Translations under genes and position numbers: made by a program
Shown here: one piece after another, positions 59,013 through 64,000 of the stretch
How the letters are laid out: every line of letters begins with the position of its first letter
Numbering within the stretch: position 1 is the first letter of the stretch
The notes under the pieces: model-generated
What the model was told of the DNA's origin: nothing
The model's input: only the letters and a program-made list of their open reading frames with translations
Databases searched by the model: none
Origin: Gnetum montanum
Taxonomy: Eukaryota; Streptophyta; Gnetopsida; Gnetales; Gnetaceae
Reading direction: 5' to 3'
DNA length: 64,000 nt
NCBI GenBank assembly: GCA_015680685.1
Contig: MNCI01003573.1
Location: 438,531 to 502,530, forward strand

Positions 59013-60282
59013 TATGGACCTTTTGGTGTATCAAAACATTAAGTAAAATGGAGTCAAAGGTTGTGTGTATAGTTGTGTGGTTATTGTGCTTGTAGGACAA
59101 TGTACATGGGAAACCAAGGTTAGCTAAAGCCTATGTAAATGACAAGAAATGAACTAGTTTAGAGCTTAGAGGAAAGGTCATCCACAAGGTCTCAAACAAA
59201 CATACAAGAATTACAAAGAACATGGAAAAGGATCAAATATTGTACAATCAAAGTTATCATTATCAAGGCATGTGGAAGATCAAGATTATGGACAAGGAAT
59301 GATGAATTCAAAGGACAAAGGTAGTTCAAGAAAGATATCTCTGGAGAACAAAAAATGTCTTGGTAGATTTTGAGTAAATAGAGGTAAAGACATATTTAAG
59401 AAATAATAGACATATTTCTCTAGGCAAAGACATTTTTCATCAAGCAAAGATGTCTTCATAGAATATAGGCCAATTGCAAAAAGACATTTTTCTCTAGACA
59501 AAGACTTCTTCTAGAATGGAGATTTTAGAAAGACATCTTTCCCAGACAAAGGTGTCTTTTCAAAATTGAAGGCAAAGATAGAAAGATGTCTTAGGCATGA
59601 AGAAGATGTCTTCCATGACCATTAGTAATCATTGCCTAGTTGTTACACTAGTTCTAAGATGGATTTAGAAACATGGTAGCTATAAGAAGGCATCATATGC
59701 ATTAGAAAATGTGCAAGCTTGTGTACAATCATTGTCAAATCATTTATTTATCATTGTAATCTTTGTTTCTCTTCATTGTATTATCATTTGTTCATTGTAA
59801 AGTGTGCTATACCTCAAAGTACAAGGATCAACAAACTAAGTTGCATTCATCCCTTGTACTTGTTCTCTATTGTTGCCTTGTAGGGTTGATGTGCTTCTTG
59901 TGGCAAGGCATCTTGCTTGAGCTTGTTAGGATCCTATGGGATTGAGTTGATGTTGTGGTACAACACTCTAGAGTGGAGCTTAAGATTGTAAAGGTTATGG
60001 AATCCTAGAAACCATATTCTAGGCATGACGGGATCTTGTGGGGCTAAGTGGTTGGTGTTGTAGTATAGCACTCAAGAGTGAAACTTGAAGACTATACAGG
60101 GTCTGGATCCTTCAACAAAATTTTGAGAGCAACAAAGTTTAGAGGTGTGCTAGTGATATATCCTCTGAATATGGACTACCAAAGTTGGTGAACCACATTA
60201 AATTTGATGTGTGTGCTTTTGTGTTACAAAGTTTTACTTTGGGAAACTTATTCATCCCTCCTTCTAAGTTCAATGATCCACA
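59013..60282 (+). repeat. 3' LTR of the copia element
   Basis: Starts TATGGACCTTTTGG (TG changed to TA by a G-to-A transition) and ends GATCCACA. Collinear with the 5' LTR, including the AAGACATCTT array (59330-59610). Confidence 0.9.
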
Positions 60283-60287
60283 CTAGT
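60283..60287. repeat. Target-site duplication of the copia element, right copy
   Basis: CTAGT, identical to 54574-54578. Confidence 0.9.
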
Positions 60288-61640
60288 GTCTAATTTAGGC
60301 TTGGGTGGGGGCTCACAATTGCCTTTTGGAATGCCAAGAATGGAAATTCGATGGGTCTTATGGGGGGTATACATTTTTCTACACTAGAAACACTTGCAAG
60401 GGGGTAAATCTCACCTACCCCTAACATGGAGGAGTGGGGGGTTTCCCTCAGCTTGAAAACTTTTCCCCCAATGTGGAAGCTACAAAAGCTATATTTCAAC
60501 ACTCAATGCACTCCAACATTGACTAGCCACTTTAGCAAGGATGACATAAGGCTCAGCATGGAAGATCTATCTCTAGTGTGGAAGGTGTGCCTCTATTACT
60601 ATTTATAGTAAACAAAATGGCCATGGGGGGGAAGGCACTTACTATATATAGTGACCTTCAAATTTGGGCATCCATCTCACCTATACAAGGTAGAAATTTG
60701 TAGCAAAGTTACAGCCAATTTGCAGCCATTATGCAACCAAATTACAGCCATTTCACAGCCTCATTCATGGCCAGAAACCTATAAAAACTAGCCTCAAACA
60801 CCATTTATAGGTTTAAGAACTTTTTTTATACCCACACTTTTGATGTTTCACACTTTTGTAGTTTCATACTTTTGGCAATTCTACACTTTGGAATTTTCAA
60901 GTACTTAAGAGCTCTTGCAATCTCCCATGTTTGCATTCTCTTGAGCCCTAGAGTGGAAACATTATAACTTTGAGACTTGTGATCTTTTGGTGTCAACACT
61001 ACATTTCTAGGACTCCCAACCCCCAGCAAGGAGCAATATAGCCCCAAATTTCTCACTTTTCTCACCCCTTAGTAGTGATCAACATTGTAGATTTGGAGTA
61101 GTAGAAAAGGAGGTTTAATAACATTAGAAGTGGCAGGACACCTGGATCATGAATTTGAACACATCATCTTTAACAAATCTTAAACCCCTGCTAGATTGAA
61201 CCTCCCTATTACCCTCTAAGGCATAGTTTGTACACAATCTCTTAACTCTCCTTTATTTTATTCTTTGTAAAATAAAGTTTACATTTTTGGTTTATGTTCA
61301 AATTAAATTTGTCATTCATTGTTAGTGCATTTATACTACTTTGATCTGTAGTCATACTATTTATCTTGTTTTTCATTTCATAAGTCCTGGGGTGATCTAC
61401 TGGATTGTCTAGGATACCCTAAATCCTATTTTTTTGGAGGCCTTGGGGATTTTGGGTTAAGGCTACTGTGTTAGATCTATAAATTTTTCTAGTTGTAACA
61501 ATTCTTAGTGCCCTAAGAAGGGCCTCCATTCAATTTCTATGTCTAAATGAGTTTGCCTTATTGCTAATGTTGCCTTCCATTGCAAAAATTTGTAATTTTG
61601 ACATCAAAACCTTTAAAATCTTTAAAACCAAACATTGCAA
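60288..61640. other. Promoter-like repetitive stretch, probably LTR-derived
   Basis: No gene. It contains G-runs, five spaced CAGCC/CAACC strings at 60705-60765 (TTACAGCCAATTTGCAGCC and onwards), a TATA-like CCTATAAAAAC at 60777-60787, and the 16-bp repeat array described separately. The layout suggests an LTR promoter region, but no partner LTR was found. Confidence 0.4.
60833..60896. repeat. Four tandem 16-bp units
   Basis: Units at 60833, 60849, 60865 and 60881: CACACTTTTGATGTTT, CACACTTTTGTAGTTT, CATACTTTTGGCAATT, CTACACTTTGGAATTT. They lie about 50 bp downstream of the TATA-like sequence. Confidence 0.8.
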
Positions 61641-62665
61641 CCCATCTCCCACTGTAATTAAAGCCCAACATGGAAGTTTTAGGTGTTTGGCTTTTCAAGA
61701 TTCTTAGTGAAGTTGTTATGGATTTCAAGGCCAATGTTGGCATTCCACCTAAACCCTCAAAAAATCAATGCTACCCCTTTTCCCTTATAACCAAAACTGT
61801 AGGGTGGAAGTTGTAGGTGGTTTGGGTGTTGGATTTTCATAGCAACTACTATGAATTTTTCTACCCAAAGCCATCATTGATACCTTTCCCTCCTTTTGCC
61901 TTTTTGCTATTTATTTTTGTAGTTTCCAAAGTGGGTGGTCCAGTCCTTTCAAAAATCATCAAACTTCTAAAAGTTGGCTTCTCCCCATGTTTTCAAGTTA
62001 AGAAAATTGACAACCTACCAAAACTAGTCTTAGTGGAAAAACACCAACTTTCCACTTTGATGTTTAGCCTTTCCCCTTTCATCAATGATGGATTTGAAGG
62101 TGTGAGATTCCCATCATCTCATCCCCTTCTTTTCCCTCTTACCATATCCGATGTAGAGGTAGTTAGGGGGCCAGCATTGGTGACGCTTATTACCAACTTT
62201 CCACTTTGGTTTTCAGCCTTCACCACAGCCCCCCCTCCCCCTCCCCCCCCCTCATGACCAAAATTGCAAACATGGAAGTTGCAGGTGGGTGTTGGATTTT
62301 CATAACAACTAATGTGAACTTTTTAGCCCAAAGCTAGCATTAAAAATTTTCACCCTTTTTCCTTTTTGCTACCAAATTTTTCTAGTTTCCAAAATTGGTG
62401 GTGTAATCCTTCTGGAAATCATCAAACTTCTAGAAGTCAACTTTCCCCCCTTCTTTCCTAGTTGAGAAAATTGGTAGCCTACCAAAACACCAACTTTTCA
62501 CTTTGGCTTTTAAAACTTTCCCCCTCATCAACATTGGATTAAAGATGTGTGGGATTTTTCCCATCTCACCCCCCTTTCTTTCCCCACATGCCATATCTAG
62601 GTTAGAGGCAGTTAAGGGGCTAGTGTAGGTGAGGCTTGTTACCAACTTTTACATCTTTCTATTTT
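61641..62665. repeat. Tandem repeat of about 470 bp, two copies plus a partial one
   Basis: Copy 1 from about 61790 and copy 2 from about 62258 share GTTGGATTTTCATA, TCATCAAACTTCTA and GTTGAGAAAATTG-like blocks in the same order. A partial copy precedes them (61670, CAACATGGAAGTTTTAGGTG). A C-rich run (62229-62253) separates copies 1 and 2. The 146-codon open frame here (61817-62257) ends in prolines from that C-run and is not a convincing gene. Confidence 0.75.
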
Positions 62666-63180
62666 TGGTAAAGAAGTAAACCCCTATTACCCCCACTTAC
62701 TAATTATAGAAAGTGCTTCATTTTAGCTGTTTTTGCTTCCTTTGACTATTTTTGACTTCCACTTGTTGGGATTTACCTTTATTTTGACCTTTTATAGCAT
62801 ATTTTAACCCATTTTCAGCACTATAATCTTGTCTTTCTAGTAGTCCACCAAGTTGCCCCTCACCTTAATTGGCAAAGGTTCTAGCTAATAAGCCACAAGG
62901 GTCTATGATACCAAAGATCCTACTATCATTGAATTTAGGTATTCTTTGAGGATTAGGGAAAAAATTCCTAATTTTTTGGGCATAAATGAAGACTAATATA
63001 ACTACATTTGCTCCAAAATAGAAGTTGGCATGTTGATTCCATGTTTGAATGCAAAAGATGAAAGGGATTTTGAACTCATCCATAACAATGGTAAAGAGTA
63101 CATCCCTTACTCCTATGAAAAAATATATATAATTGATGTCTATGTAGGTATCTGTTGTCACATTTAACCATTTCATGGAG
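62666..63180. other. Unassigned; a minus-strand ORF of 103 codons
   Basis: The ORF 63176-62865 (minus) is open with an aromatic-rich product (YIDINYIYFFIGVRDVLF, then CIQTWNQHANFYFGANVVIL). It is not recognised and lacks gene context; probably a transposon fragment. Confidence 0.3.
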
Positions 63181-63928
63181 CAGACTTCAATTATTTATGA
63201 ATTTGTGAAGAAGTAGCTTGATTTTCAGTTTTTTTTAAAAAAGAAGGAGAATAAGTACACAAAGACATTCTCATATTTTAGGAAAAACACATATGAGAAA
63301 AGCCTGGTTGAGAAATACAAAATCATCAATATGTTGTTCCACTTTATAATTCAATGAGGTTAGTTTATGAATACTACAAATTCAGCAGTCCAGGCAAGGT
63401 GAAGTATTTCCTCTGTAAAGGTGGAGAATATATTTCTCTATAAGCAAATGCTGCAGAATGAGAGAGGTGCTTGTATTATTATAAGAAACCATGAGAACAG
63501 TTTCATTATTTCACAAGACAGTTTCAAACAATATACTGTGCAAAAGTAAATATTTAAGTGGATAAACAGGAACAGGTTTCTTCAGCACTTCGTTACTAGA
63601 ATCCTCATTCTCTGTGAACATTGCTTTGCCAGAAAACAATTACTGAAACTTGCAGCAACAAGATCAAAAACCACAAGAAAGAAAAACAAAAACGTAATGA
63701 TGCTAGTTGCTGGAATTGAGCAAGAAAATGCCAAGAAATCATTTCACATTTCGTCAAACACTTGTCACGGAGGGCTTCTCTGTTCTGCTTTCACAGTGTG
63801 CTGCGTTTTGTGAAACAAGGGTTATCAAAAATAAAAAGAACGCAGTCAGTTGCCACGCCTATGCCTTTGCCTGCAACCCCGGACAGCCGTTTCAACCGCA
63901 AACCGTGTTTCAACGTAGAAGACGGCGG
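63181..63928 (+). promoter_or_regulatory. CpG-retaining, gene-proximal region
   Basis: Base composition changes here: repeats end, and from about 63760 some 15 CpGs occur in 240 bp (for example GACGGCGG, GTCGGCGG), against near absence elsewhere. This fits an unmethylated region around a plant gene 5' end. No definite TATA box was assigned. Confidence 0.45.
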
Positions 63929-64000
63929 ATGAGTAGCAGCTGCAGGCGGCAAGAGAAGCAACAAAGGACAGAGGCATCAAAGTCGGCGGAACGGAGTGGT
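63929..64000 (+). CDS. Possible start of a host gene, runs off the window
   Basis: ATG at 63929 in the context GGCGGATGA opens a frame of 24 codons that is still open at the window end. The product begins MSSSCRRQEKQQRTEASK, rich in Ser, Arg and Gln. The frame lies in the CpG-rich region and has none of the decay typical of the window. Only 72 bases are visible, so an untranslated or antisense origin cannot be excluded. Confidence 0.3.
   Translation, partial: MSSSCRRQEKQQRTEASKSAERSG

Larger units (their letters stand above)
54579..60282 (+). mobile_element. Complete gag-only Ty1/copia-type retrotransposon
   Basis: 5.7 kb, LTRs of 1250 and 1270 bp with TGTGGA...TCCACA ends and a perfect CTAGT duplication. 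The initiator-Met primer site and polypurine tract are in place. The 3.2-kb interior codes only for a copia-type gag with a long helical tail; no protease, integrase or RT motif was found on either strand. It must have depended on enzymes from another copia element. Confidence 0.9.

Noticed and set aside
61817-62257. 146-codon plus-strand ORF ending in a proline run
   Set aside because: It lies wholly in a tandem repeat, the prolines come from a C-rich run, and the neighbouring repeat unit does not keep the frame open.
62865-63176. 103-codon minus-strand ORF as a host gene
   Set aside because: No recognised motif, promoter or exon context; kept only as part of an unassigned stretch.
1-64000. 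CRISPR arrays, rRNA or bacterial operons
   Set aside because: No regularly spaced short repeats with unique spacers, no rRNA signature and no prokaryotic gene organisation; all signals are those of a plant nuclear genome.

Overview
The window is plant nuclear DNA made almost entirely of old, nested retrotransposons. The sequence shows AT-rich, CpG-poor DNA carrying every main plant LTR-retrotransposon type: Ty3/gypsy of the Athila, Tat (two RNase H domains) and chromovirus (C-terminal chromodomain) lineages, and Ty1/copia. Primer sites match plant tRNA-Asp and initiator tRNA-Met. Nearly all coding regions are dead, mostly through C-to-T and G-to-A changes, as expected of long-methylated DNA. 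A large, slowly purged seed-plant genome fits; a gymnosperm is plausible, but that is inference.

Layout. 1-841 is unassigned. 842-2812 is a scrambled piece: a pol fragment fused to an LTR and joined head-to-head to a second LTR. 2813-5847 has no confident gene but holds a hairpin, two SINE candidates and one unexplained 125-codon ORF. 5853-14319 is a complete minus-strand element ('element B') with two LTRs and a near-perfect 5-bp target duplication; it lost pol and carries a long accessory ORF behind its own LTR-like promoter. It sits about 100 bp upstream of the gag of a plus-strand chromovirus (14424-19850). 19867-23095 is unassigned. 23096 to about 45730 is a minus-strand Tat element split by an insertion: RT, the second RNase H and the end of integrase lie at 24.6-26.7 kb, protease and gag at 43.0-44.3 kb. 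Inside the gap is a plus-strand multi-exon gene-like unit (28.5-31.3 kb and 41.4-42.2 kb), itself cut by complete 'element A' (31288-41385, target duplication CTAAG). 47.4-53.3 kb is a minus-strand Athila element. 54579-60282 is a complete copia-type element with only gag (target duplication CTAGT). 60.3-63.2 kb holds short and long tandem repeats. The last 800 bp are different: CpG is kept and a reading frame opens at 63929 on the plus strand, suggesting the start of a real host gene beyond the edge.

How the parts relate. Elements A and B and the fragments at 842-2812 belong to one family group: similar LTRs, the same tRNA-Asp primer site, shared gag and shared 3' spacer. B looks like a pol-less relative that could only have moved with enzymes supplied by A-like elements. 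No functional host gene is complete in the window, and nothing prokaryotic, no CRISPR array and no rRNA was seen.
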